Shown here: piece by piece, positions 33,339 to 40,921 of the stretch
Layout: every line of letters starts with the position of its first letter
Numbering within the stretch: the first letter of the stretch is position 1
From: Candidatus Alcyoniella australis
Lineage (GTDB): Bacteria > Lernaellota > Lernaellaia > JAVCCG01 > Alcyoniellaceae
Length of the DNA: 64,000 nt
Reading direction: 5' to 3'
NCBI GenBank assembly: GCA_030765605.1
Contig: JAVCCG010000048.1
Location: 16,565-80,564, forward strand
Position numbers and translations under genes: made by a program
The notes under the pieces: model-generated
What the model was told of the DNA's origin: nothing
The model's input: only the letters and a program-made list of their open reading frames with translations
Databases searched by the model: none

Positions 33339-36170
33339 TCAGTTCGGAAGGGCGAACAGTTCGCGGAACCAATGGGAGAATCTGACGATCGCGCTGGTCG
33401 ATTCCGGGTTCGCGGAAAGGATGAATTGCGAGATCGTCTCCAGGATGCCTCCGAACACGATGGCGAACATAGCGATTCCCTTGCCGATGTCCTGCCCCTT
33501 GAGGCTTCCCAGCTGTCGGGGCTCGCCCGAGAGGTAGGCCGAGGCTGCGAACAGCTCCTCGCCGATCAAGGTGTAATCGCATGCGGCGATAAAGAACGGC
33601 AGCTGCGCCGGCTGGGCCGTTCCCGCGATCTGGATCGCGCCGATCAGGTTGCCGGTCTCGGCCAGGATCAGCGACTCGGCATAGAACGAGCCGAGGAAAA
33701 AGCAGGTGGCCGGCTTGTCGCGGACCATCATTCCGGTGACGCCGGCCACGTAGCCGAACTGGTCGTCGGTGAGGTAGGTGATGTTGTCCACGTTGTAGGC
33801 GTCGGGACGCCCGGCCTCGAGAAACGCCTCCTTGACCACCTCGCGCGCCGTGGTCATCACCAGCGACTTGGAGGTCGGGACGTTGAGCTGCGTGTCGTGC
33901 TCGGCGATCGTCTTGGCGATGCGCGAGAGGATCGTCAGCGACGCCAGGGTTTGCACGTCGTTGATGTCCATGATCCCCGGGACGAACATGATGTTCTTAC
34001 CCATCTCGGTCGCGCGGCCGATGGCGTCGTCCACCGCCTCGAGCCCGGCGATCTTGCGGATGAACATCTTGCGGCCCTTCTTGGCGTGCTCGATAAAGAA
34101 GATAATCGCAAAACTGATTATCAGCATCACCACGAAGTAGGGCAGCTTGGCCATGTCGAACCACTGCGGGTGGGACTCAACCGCCTCGGCGGTAATCACC
34201 GGATCGCTGGTTACGGCGGAGACCGCCACCACGCGGTAAGCAAACGAAGTGCGGTTGCTCACGTAGAGATCCAGGTACTCGGTGGTTCCAGTGGGCACGT
34301 GGTCGTGCAGCTGGAATTCGCCGGAGTCGATGTTCTCTTTGGTGGCGCGATAGATGTCGTAGCCCGTGACGCCGGCGCGGCCCGCTGAGCCGACCGGATC
34401 GTCAGGGCTGAGATCCCAGGTGATCTTGATCCGACCGCGCATCCGGCTCGCGTCGGTAACGATCGGCACGGCTTGCACGTTGCTCGGCGGCGCGGGCGGC
34501 AGTTTGTCGGTGTAGGCCATGGCCGGCGAGCCGTTATTGGCCAGGACGCTCTCCGAATCGCCTTCGACCTTCTTGACGATAACCAGATAATAGTAAGGCA
34601 CGCCGTCGAGCACATCTTTGTCGTCGATCAGGAAATAGTGATCACGCCCCAGTGCGGGCTGAAGCGCCACCCCCTCAAACGGTAGAGAGGGATCCTCGGA
34701 GCGCAGAACCTCGTAGCCGATGAACGACTCGTCGGGCTGACCCTCATCGAGCGTTTCGTCCGGCGAGGCCCTGAACGAGATCAGAATCCGCGAGCCGAAA
34801 TCGCCGCGCACGTCGCGGGCCAGCACATCTTGGGGCGGGGCGGCGCTGATCGCGGGCTCGACAACTTGCGGCTCCACGGCTGAGGGTTGATCCGCCGCAG
34901 CCTCGGCCGTCGCTGCTGCGTCCCCTGCATCAACATCGACGACGACAGACTCTTCACCGGATTCGGTCGCCTGCTGCTGATCATCAAGCTCTTTGTCCGG
35001 CATAGCGGGCTCGGGCGGGGCCACGTAGGGCTGCTGCGCGGCCACTGCCTGAGCAGTGACCGGATTGTCGACGCTCGTCGCGCCGGTGGTCGTGGTCACC
35101 ACGCGATAGAAATAGGCAACGCCGGGTTGGGCAGTACGGTCGGTCCAGGTCTGCTTGCGCGGCCTTGAGTCCTTGTTGCCCACGGCGTCCACGTCGGCGA
35201 GCAGGTTCGCCGAATCCTCAAGCCCCGCTGAATCGGCGGCGCGATAAACCTGATACGATTCGACTATCTGGCGGTAGAGCCCGTCGTCAGGCGATTTTTC
35301 CCAAGTCAGGTCGATCCCGCCGTTGATCCCCGGCGCGGCCTTGACCCAGTCGCCGGGCTTGGGCGGAGCTACGATCACCGCGCCGGAGCACGCGGTGGGC
35401 TCGGACTCGCCCTGAACCTTGGCCACCACTCGGTAATAGTAAGGTACGGAGTTGGATACGTACTTCGGGTCTTCTTCAACAATTTGCTTGACCGAGGCGT
35501 TGATCAACAGGTAGCGCATGGAGTCTGGAGTCGCCGGTTCGCCGGCCTTGGCCGCGTCCTCGTAGGCTCCGACGTTGAAGCCCAGCAGCTTGGCGGTCTG
35601 ACCCGATGCGAGGGTTCCGATCCAGACTTCCTGATCGAACTCGGGGCTCGCGGAACGGTAGATTTCGTAGCCGTTGACCGCATAGCTGCCGGCGTTGTCG
35701 TCGCTCGAGGCCTGCCAGACCAAGTGGATCGAGTGTCCCGAATCGTTGACCGAGTCAAAGGCGGCCAGCGCCCTGGGAGGCGCCGGTACCGGGATCTGGG
35801 CCGAGATCATGATCGGACCGATCACTGCGGCCTCGCCCGGGCCGTTGGGACCTATTGCTTCAACTTTATAGAAGTAGGGAATGTTCGGCCCCACACCCGA
35901 ATCGCTGAACTCGGTCCGGTCGTACCCCTTGGCTACCTGGACCATCCGGTCGGCGTCAGGGCCGTGAAAGATGTTGTACCCCTTTGCTCCCAGCTCATCT
36001 CCCAAGGGCTCCCACGAGATCAAGATACTGCGGCCGTCCTGGCCGATCTCGGCTTTGAGCCCTGTAGGAGCAGGCAAGTTGTCCTGGGCCAGCGCCGGAT
36101 AGGCAATAAGAGCCAGCGCCGCGCACAGCAGGACAAGGGCAAAGGACATCTTGCGCAGTTGAACGTCCAT
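33339..36170 (-). CDS. FN3-repeat protein with membrane-attached DUF6754-like domain
   Basis: 943 residues. A signal peptide (1-28) is followed by about five fibronectin-III-like domains: roughly 30-125, 130-270, 275-400, 485-600 and 605-665, with typical YFYKVEAIG, YYYRVVAK, YFYRVVTT and FAYRVVAV strands. Domains three and four are joined by an Ala/Pro/Asp/Glu-rich linker. One helix at 676-693 anchors the protein. The remaining 245 residues are cytoplasmic and match what I recall as DUF6754 (AEHDTQLNVPTSKSLVM, GYVAGVTGMMV, AETGNLIGAIQIAGTAQ in its core), with another hydrophobic stretch near 897-918. The layout spans the membrane with extracellular FN3 arms. Function unknown. Confidence 0.75.
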   Translation of the reverse strand: MDVQLRKMSFALVLLCAALALIAYPALAQDNLPAPTGLKAEIGQDGRSILISWEPLGDELGAKGYNIFHGPDADRMVQVAKGYDRTEFSDSGVGPNIPYFYKVEAIGPNGPGEAAVIGPIMISAQIPVPAPPRALAAFDSVNDSGHSIHLVWQASSDDNAGSYAVNGYEIYRSASPEFDQEVWIGTLASGQTAKLLGFNVGAYEDAAKAGEPATPDSMRYLLINASVKQIVEEDPKYVSNSVPYYYRVVAKVQGESEPTACSGAVIVAPPKPGDWVKAAPGINGGIDLTWEKSPDDGLYRQIVESYQVYRAADSAGLEDSANLLADVDAVGNKDSRPRKQTWTDRTAQPGVAYFYRVVTTTTGATSVDNPVTAQAVAAQQPYVAPPEPAMPDKELDDQQQATESGEESVVVDVDAGDAAATAEAAADQPSAVEPQVVEPAISAAPPQDVLARDVRGDFGSRILISFRASPDETLDEGQPDESFIGYEVLRSEDPSLPFEGVALQPALGRDHYFLIDDKDVLDGVPYYYLVIVKKVEGDSESVLANNGSPAMAYTDKLPPAPPSNVQAVPIVTDASRMRGRIKITWDLSPDDPVGSAGRAGVTGYDIYRATKENIDSGEFQLHDHVPTGTTEYLDLYVSNRTSFAYRVVAVSAVTSDPVITAEAVESHPQWFDMAKLPYFVVMLIISFAIIFFIEHAKKGRKMFIRKIAGLEAVDDAIGRATEMGKNIMFVPGIMDINDVQTLASLTILSRIAKTIAEHDTQLNVPTSKSLVMTTAREVVKEAFLEAGRPDAYNVDNITYLTDDQFGYVAGVTGMMVRDKPATCFFLGSFYAESLILAETGNLIGAIQIAGTAQPAQLPFFIAACDYTLIGEELFAASAYLSGEPRQLGSLKGQDIGKGIAMFAIVFGGILETISQFILSANPESTSAIVRFSHWFRELFALPN

Positions 36171-36239
36171 TGGCCTCCCCCGACTTTTCGTTATTTATCG
36201 ACTACGAATGTGTTGGTTCGGTAAGTCTGAATCTGGCGC

Positions 36240-36268
36240 AGAATACGTTACAAATCAGCCTTAGTCAA
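36240..36268 (-). promoter_or_regulatory. Sigma70-type promoter for the FN3/DUF6754-OPT transcript
   Basis: TTGACT (36268-36263) and TATTCT (36245-36240) on the minus strand are separated by exactly 17 bases; hexamer matches are 5/6 and 5/6. The FN3 gene starts about 70 bases downstream. This makes the six downstream genes independently transcribable from the four upstream. Confidence 0.65.
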
Positions 36269-36336
36269 TCCTTCGGCTCAAGACGCATTCGGAATGGGAA
36301 TCGTTAGAAAGTATCCGGATTGGGCGTGTCCGCGGA

Positions 36337-37467
36337 TCAGCTTTCGATCAGCTCGACGTTGGCCCTGGGCACTACCACCTCCGCCCCGTCGGGGAAGCGA
36401 ACCTTGAGGATCCGCGCCTTTGAGCCCGACTCCAGTACGGTCGGCTCCGAGGGCAATCCAGCCACCTCGCCCAGACGGCCGAAGTACGGCTGCCGGATCA
36501 CGCGCACCGGGGATCCGACCTCCAGGCCCATCGTCGCCTCGTGGTGCACTTGGTCGTCGTTGACTACGTCGCTCTCCGCTATGGGGATCACCACCTCGGG
36601 ACGGATCACGCCGGCGCGAATCTGGGTGGCGCCGTTGATGCTCGCCAACCGTCCGGCCTTGGACTTGAACAGCTCGAAGGTCTTGCCCGCCATAGTGATC
36701 TCGCCGAAGCCCTCGGTGACGATCAGCGTAATTCCGAGGTCCTCGTGTCCGGTGATCGCCACGCCCAGGTCGTAACCCAGGAAAGCGACCAAGTCCTTGT
36801 CGTGGAATCCTCCGGAGACAACGCCCGCGGCGCCGACTTCGATCGCCTTGCGCAGGGCCTCGGCGGTCACCAGCTCGCCGCCGATCAGGATCTTGCCCTT
36901 GTGCTCGGGCTTGATCAGGTCGGCGGTAAGCTTCTGCTCGGGCGTTTGGCAGACCATCTCGATCAATCCGTGGGTCTCGCCGCCGATGCCGAAGATGCCC
37001 TGGATGAACGAGGCCCGGCATTCGACCACGCAACCCTCGTCGGGTACGACCTCACAGACCCGGCCGATGATGTAGGCCAACACCTCCACCGGCTTGGGGT
37101 AGCCGCGCAGCAGCACCTGACCGGTGATGTCGGAGATGTTCTCGATCGTGCCTTCCATTGTGGCCTTGGACTCGCTCTTGAACATGCCGAAGAAGGATTT
37201 GGAACGGGCGATGATCTCATCGGCAGAGACCTTGTCGCCGATCTTCTTGAGCATGATGCTCGGAACTTCCTTGGGCTCGACGTTGCACTGCTGGGCCACG
37301 TTGACCAGCGACACGTCTCCGGGAAGATTGGTGCGCGCCACAGCTTGTTCGGGAACGACCTGATCGTCGAGCTTGACCAGCACCTCGCCTTTGAGCGGCA
37401 GGATGCGGCGCTTGCGCACCAGCGTCTGCTCGGTGACCTTGAGACCCGGGGTATATGCGTGAGCCAT
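36337..37467 (-). CDS. Barrel-sandwich/KOW-domain protein of the MutL cluster
   Basis: 376 residues, no signal peptide or membrane helix. The N-terminal half has barrel-sandwich-like (RnfC or RNA-polymerase-like) strands: GEVLVKLDDQVVPEQAVART, KKIGDKVSADEIIARS and ATMEGTIENISDITGQVLLR. The centre has IQGIFGIGGETHGLIEM and a Gly-rich alternating region (LIGGELVTAEALRKAIEVGA) that may be a Rossmann-like core. The last 65 residues are KOW-like: GSPVRVIRQPYFGRLGEVAG ending in VVPRANVELIES. No named function. It has a good AGGAG ribosome site and follows the MutL gene after 11 bases. The pair probably works together. Confidence 0.65.
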   Translation of the reverse strand: MAHAYTPGLKVTEQTLVRKRRILPLKGEVLVKLDDQVVPEQAVARTNLPGDVSLVNVAQQCNVEPKEVPSIMLKKIGDKVSADEIIARSKSFFGMFKSESKATMEGTIENISDITGQVLLRGYPKPVEVLAYIIGRVCEVVPDEGCVVECRASFIQGIFGIGGETHGLIEMVCQTPEQKLTADLIKPEHKGKILIGGELVTAEALRKAIEVGAAGVVSGGFHDKDLVAFLGYDLGVAITGHEDLGITLIVTEGFGEITMAGKTFELFKSKAGRLASINGATQIRAGVIRPEVVIPIAESDVVNDDQVHHEATMGLEVGSPVRVIRQPYFGRLGEVAGLPSEPTVLESGSKARILKVRFPDGAEVVVPRANVELIES

Positions 37468-37478
37468 GGATTAACTCC

Positions 37479-39302
37479 TTACTTGTCCAGTGCGCCGTCG
37501 GGGTAGACCTGCCACTCGATCATCCATTGGGTGATCTTGGCCAGACGGGTATCAACGTCCTCGGGCAACGCCAGCGGACGTCCGCGGCCGTCGAGCAGTA
37601 CGCCCATCGTGCCGCCTTGCACATCGCGTTCGATGGCCACGCCCGAACCCTCGCCCAGGTTGAAACCGCGGGCGGGATTGGCGTGCAGCCGGGCCTTGGT
37701 GTCCAGACCCAGTTCGATCAGCTTGACATCGCCAAATTTGAGCACGCCCTCGTCGATCACCCCCTGATCGCCGACCAGCTTGTAGGTCATGATCTGCTTA
37801 CCCGGCTTGGTGATGCCGGCGGGCGCAATGCACGTGCCCAGGTAGACTAGGCAATCTTTGGTAAAGACCTCGGTGGCGGCCTTGGGATGCACTTCGGCCA
37901 TCACGCCCAGGTGCGGCATCATGAAGATCGAGTCCTTGGCCAGCTGGGTCACGCCCTCGGGCTGGAACGCGTCGATCATCATCATCGCGGTCTGGTTAAA
38001 GCGCGGGGCGTGGCTGAGTACGCCGCCGGAGCCCACCAGCAGGTCCAGCGTCAGCATGTTGACCAGGGTTCCACCGGCGTTGGACTGCTGGAAAGTGTCG
38101 CCGATGGTGCGCTGCTGCTGCACTCCCTTGAGCTTGGTGGCGAAGCTTTTATGCTGCACGAACGCCAGGCGCAGCGCCTCTTTGGCGATCGCCTGCTCAA
38201 AGATCAGCTCCTCCATGCTCTGCGGGATGGTGGTCGGCCGGATCATCTTGTTCTTCACGCGGTTGCGCAGGTCCTCCTCGTCCATCGAGAACGGGACCCA
38301 GCGCATCACGTTGGCCATCCCGGCCTCGGCAAAGACGTTGCTGATCGAGTAGCTCATGCCCAGGTTGGCCGATACCGTGCGGTTGAAGATCCCGGTGAAC
38401 ACCGAAAACACGTCGGTGGTCGCGCCGCCGATGTCAACGCCCACGACCTCGATGTCCTGGATCTCGGCCACGCGCTTGAGGATGTTGCCCACAGCGCCGG
38501 GGGTGGGCATGATCGGCGCGTCGGTCCATTCCATCAGCTTGCGGTAGCCCGGCGCCTGGGCCATCACGTGCTCCATGAACAGATCGTGGATCTTCTCGCG
38601 CGCCGGCAGCAGGTTCTCGACTTCCATCGACGGGCGGATGTTGTCGACCATCGACAGGTCGGTCTTCTCGGCCAGGACCTCCTCGATCTTGTCCCGGGCG
38701 TCCTTGTTCCCGGCGTAGATCACCGGCAGCTTGTAGGCCGATCCCAGGCGCGGCTTGGGGTCGGCGGCCGCCACGATCTCGGCCAGATCGACCACGTGCT
38801 TGATCGTGCCGCCGTCGGCGCCGCCGGAGAGCAAAATCATGTCCGGCCGCAGTTGGCGGATGCGCTCGATCTGCTGGTGGGGCAGGCGCTTGTCGTTGTG
38901 CGCCAGCACGTCCATCACGATCGCGCCCGCGCCCAACGCGGCGCGCTCCGCACTCTCGGCGGTGATCTTGCGCACCACGCCGGTGACCATCATCTGCAGT
39001 CCGCCGCCCGCCGAGCTGGTGCTGATGTAGATGTCGCACCCGCGGTCGCCCTGAGCGGGCTGGATAATCCTGTCGTTTTCGTCGATCAGTTGACGACCGG
39101 CCAGCTCCCCAACCTCGCTCACCGAGTTGAGCACGCCCATGGTCACGTCCTCGAAGGGGGCCTCGACCGTGGTCGGGGACTCGCCGCGATATGTCTGGCG
39201 GTACTCGTCGCCCACCTTTTGGATCATGATCGCCTTGGTGGTCGTGCTGCCGCAGTCCGTGGCCAGGATGACCTTGATGTCATCGGGCTTCAGATCACTC
39301 AT
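37479..39302 (-). CDS. MutL/GlmL-type ASKHA protein (glutamate-mutase-L family)
   Basis: 607 residues from the ATG at 39302. The ASKHA phosphate motifs are visible: ATDCGSTTTKAIM near the N-terminus, LLSGGADGGTI, and VGVDIGGATTDVFSVF in the centre. GSGGVLSHAP follows. The GlmL/MutL family is thought to be an ATPase chaperone reactivating B12-dependent glutamate mutase, usually about 460 residues. This copy is longer, and no mutase (GlmE/GlmS) is present. The annotation 'glutamate mutase' would therefore mislead; it may act on the membrane complex encoded downstream. The ATG overlaps the stop of the preceding gene by eight bases. Confidence 0.85.
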   Translation of the reverse strand: MSDLKPDDIKVILATDCGSTTTKAIMIQKVGDEYRQTYRGESPTTVEAPFEDVTMGVLNSVSEVGELAGRQLIDENDRIIQPAQGDRGCDIYISTSSAGGGLQMMVTGVVRKITAESAERAALGAGAIVMDVLAHNDKRLPHQQIERIRQLRPDMILLSGGADGGTIKHVVDLAEIVAAADPKPRLGSAYKLPVIYAGNKDARDKIEEVLAEKTDLSMVDNIRPSMEVENLLPAREKIHDLFMEHVMAQAPGYRKLMEWTDAPIMPTPGAVGNILKRVAEIQDIEVVGVDIGGATTDVFSVFTGIFNRTVSANLGMSYSISNVFAEAGMANVMRWVPFSMDEEDLRNRVKNKMIRPTTIPQSMEELIFEQAIAKEALRLAFVQHKSFATKLKGVQQQRTIGDTFQQSNAGGTLVNMLTLDLLVGSGGVLSHAPRFNQTAMMMIDAFQPEGVTQLAKDSIFMMPHLGVMAEVHPKAATEVFTKDCLVYLGTCIAPAGITKPGKQIMTYKLVGDQGVIDEGVLKFGDVKLIELGLDTKARLHANPARGFNLGEGSGVAIERDVQGGTMGVLLDGRGRPLALPEDVDTRLAKITQWMIEWQVYPDGALDK

Positions 39303-39738
39303 GGTCACCTCGTTTGCCGCCGCGCCGCGAACGCCTGGATCGACGCTGCTCGGCGTGGGCCGCCTTCTGCTCATCCCGACGCTCCTGCCGGAGCGCCTCG
39401 AAATGGTCTATTCGGTCCAGCAGCAGCTCGACGCTGCCGCGCTTCTCCAACGTCTGGTAAAAGATCGTGTACTCGCGCCAGTCGAACACCCCGCGAATCA
39501 TCGGCTCGAAGAACGCCAGGAGTTGGCTGCCCAGGTAGTTCAGCGGCCGAAGCATTTCGATGAATATCGCGCCCGGCGCGGTCAGGCCCCACTCGACGAT
39601 CTTCTCGGCCAACCTGTCCAACAGCTTGGACTGCTCGTCGGTCAGCTCGAGATCCTCGGGCTTTTCTACGGCAAAGGCGTGGGACAGTCCACTACGCAGC
39701 CGTTTTCGGCGGCTCGGTTGCGCGTCCGGGGCCTTCAC
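39295..39738 (-). CDS. Small basic helical protein of the MutL cluster
   Basis: 147 residues from the GTG at 39738, which overlaps the preceding stop as GTGA. I do not recognise it. After a basic N-terminus there is a helical region with a partly hydrophobic stretch (APGAIFIEMLRPLNYLGSQLL), then FFEPMIRGVFDWREYTIFYQTLEKRGSVE, here quoted in parts of less than a motif length elsewhere. The C-terminus is strongly Arg/Lys-rich (RRSRRSRRGGKRG). The amphipathic middle could lie on the membrane surface. Overlaps on both sides (GTGA before, eight bases after) show it is an integral operon member between the PH-like and MutL proteins. Confidence 0.6.
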   Translation of the reverse strand: MKAPDAQPSRRKRLRSGLSHAFAVEKPEDLELTDEQSKLLDRLAEKIVEWGLTAPGAIFIEMLRPLNYLGSQLLAFFEPMIRGVFDWREYTIFYQTLEKRGSVELLLDRIDHFEALRQERRDEQKAAHAEQRRSRRSRRGGKRGDHE

Positions 39739-40193
39739 TCCGTCTCCCGCGTCTCGCTCGTCGGAGCTTGGCCGGTCGTCTCGATCCTTTGGCGGATGAA
39801 TCGCAGCACCTCCTCGCGGGGCGTATGTGCAGCCCATCGCAGAAAGAACCCGCGAAAATTCTCCAGGCGCGAACGCCTGGCGAACGGGCTGAGGAACACC
39901 CCACGGCGTTCGGGGTAGATCCGCTTGATCGAACTCCAGGCGACGCTGCGCTCGAAGAACAGCAGCCTGCTGCGCACCCCGTGCTCGTCGAGCGTAAAGA
40001 CCACCGGCATAAAGAATTCCCTGACGCCGATCGCCACCACCAGCGCCCCGAAAATCCCCCAATAGACTGAATTTCCCAGGGCCCAGACGGTCCAAAACAC
40101 CGCGAGCAGACACAGTACAAAGAGCACTGCCTTGCCCGGCTGAGAAGCGATTGGCAACACTGTCCAGCGATAGTCGACGGACTCGTCACCCAC
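39735..40193 (-). CDS. Membrane protein with bacterial PH-like domain, first gene of MutL cluster
   Basis: 152 residues from the GTG at 40193, chosen because GGAGG lies six bases upstream; a GTG at 40208 is possible. Two adjacent membrane helices occur near the N-terminus (AVLFVLCLLAVFWTVWALG, VYWGIFGALVVAIGV). A strand-rich region follows, with VFTLDEHGVRSRLLFFERSVAWSSI split across the PH-like core and RGVFLSPFARRSRLENFRGFFL. This resembles bPH/YdbT-type small membrane proteins. The final helix is soluble. Role unknown; the promoter at 40229-40257 drives it with a leader of about 30 bases. Confidence 0.65.
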   Translation of the reverse strand: MGDESVDYRWTVLPIASQPGKAVLFVLCLLAVFWTVWALGNSVYWGIFGALVVAIGVREFFMPVVFTLDEHGVRSRLLFFERSVAWSSIKRIYPERRGVFLSPFARRSRLENFRGFFLRWAAHTPREEVLRFIRQRIETTGQAPTSETRETE

Positions 40194-40228
40194 TTCAGCC
40201 CTCCGCACTTCCGGCCAAGGCCGGCCAA

Positions 40229-40257
40229 AGGATAATCGAAGCTTGGATCACGGTCAA
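40229..40257 (-). promoter_or_regulatory. Sigma70-type promoter of the MutL cluster
   Basis: TTGACC (40257-40252) and TATCCT (40234-40229) on the minus strand, 17-base spacing, about 36 bases upstream of the GTG at 40193. Matches are 5/6 and 4/6. It resembles the internal promoter at 36240-36268 in both hexamers and spacing. Confidence 0.62.
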
Positions 40258-40321
40258 CATGGCGTCAGTAGGCGATAAACATCCTTGACGAGCTCGCCGC
40301 GCTACGCTGAGTGAAAGCATC

Positions 40322-40921
40322 TTAGCCAAGCAGGACGCTTGATTCACAGGTTTTAACCCCTGCCTCTGCGAGCTCTCTGAGGGCATGTTCTCCGCCCGCG
40401 GCCGTAACCGGGGCCACTGCATCGGTCAGCAGCGTGACCTCGTAGCCACACTCGATCAGGCCCAGGCAGGCGGCTTTAACGCAGTAGTCCGTGGCGACTC
40501 CGAAGACCACGGCATGGCCGCGGCCGACCGAACGCAGGATCGTCTCGGCCTGCGGATTGGCAAACAGACTGAACACCGGGCTTTCGATCACCGGCTCGAC
40601 CCCGGGTTGGTAAAGATAGTTCCCGGGCTCGCAACTGATCCGCTGATGGGGCTCGATCACGGACTGCGGGATCTTTTCCGCACCCGGCGTCCCTCTGACG
40701 CAATGCGGCGGGAACTGCTCGAACTCCGGATCGTCCGGGGCGTGGGCGTCGACGCTGGCCACGATCGGCACGCTGTTTTCAACGGCGAAGCGCACCAGCC
40801 GCTCGATGGTCGGAATCAGCGCGTCGGCTCCGGGCACGTAAAGCGCTCCGTTGGGCAGCATGAAGTCGTTTTGGGTATCCACATCCACCAACATAATTTC
40901 GCCAAGATCGATCATCGTCAT
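40322..40921 (-). CDS. Nicotinamidase/isochorismatase-family hydrolase
   Basis: 199 residues. Catalytic Asp15 is in VDVDTQNDF, metal ligands Asp58 and His60 are in SVDAHAPDD, His73 in FPPHCVRGTPG, and nucleophile Cys147 in GVATDYCVKAA. This layout fits a nicotinamidase, turning nicotinamide into nicotinate. The third catalytic residue, a Lys normally before the xFxxF strand (as in EKQTF-type motifs), reads IESPVFSLF, so Ser stands where Lys is expected. The ATG overlaps the stop of the phosphoribosyltransferase gene (ATGA), so the two salvage enzymes are co-translated. The first ATG is followed by another two codons later. Confidence 0.8.
   Translation of the reverse strand: MTMIDLGEIMLVDVDTQNDFMLPNGALYVPGADALIPTIERLVRFAVENSVPIVASVDAHAPDDPEFEQFPPHCVRGTPGAEKIPQSVIEPHQRISCEPGNYLYQPGVEPVIESPVFSLFANPQAETILRSVGRGHAVVFGVATDYCVKAACLGLIECGYEVTLLTDAVAPVTAAGGEHALRELAEAGVKTCESSVLLG

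Noticed and set aside
37887-39563. 558-codon plus-strand frame opposite the MutL gene
   Set aside because: Antisense shadow; the minus-strand protein carries all ASKHA motifs and forms operon overlaps.
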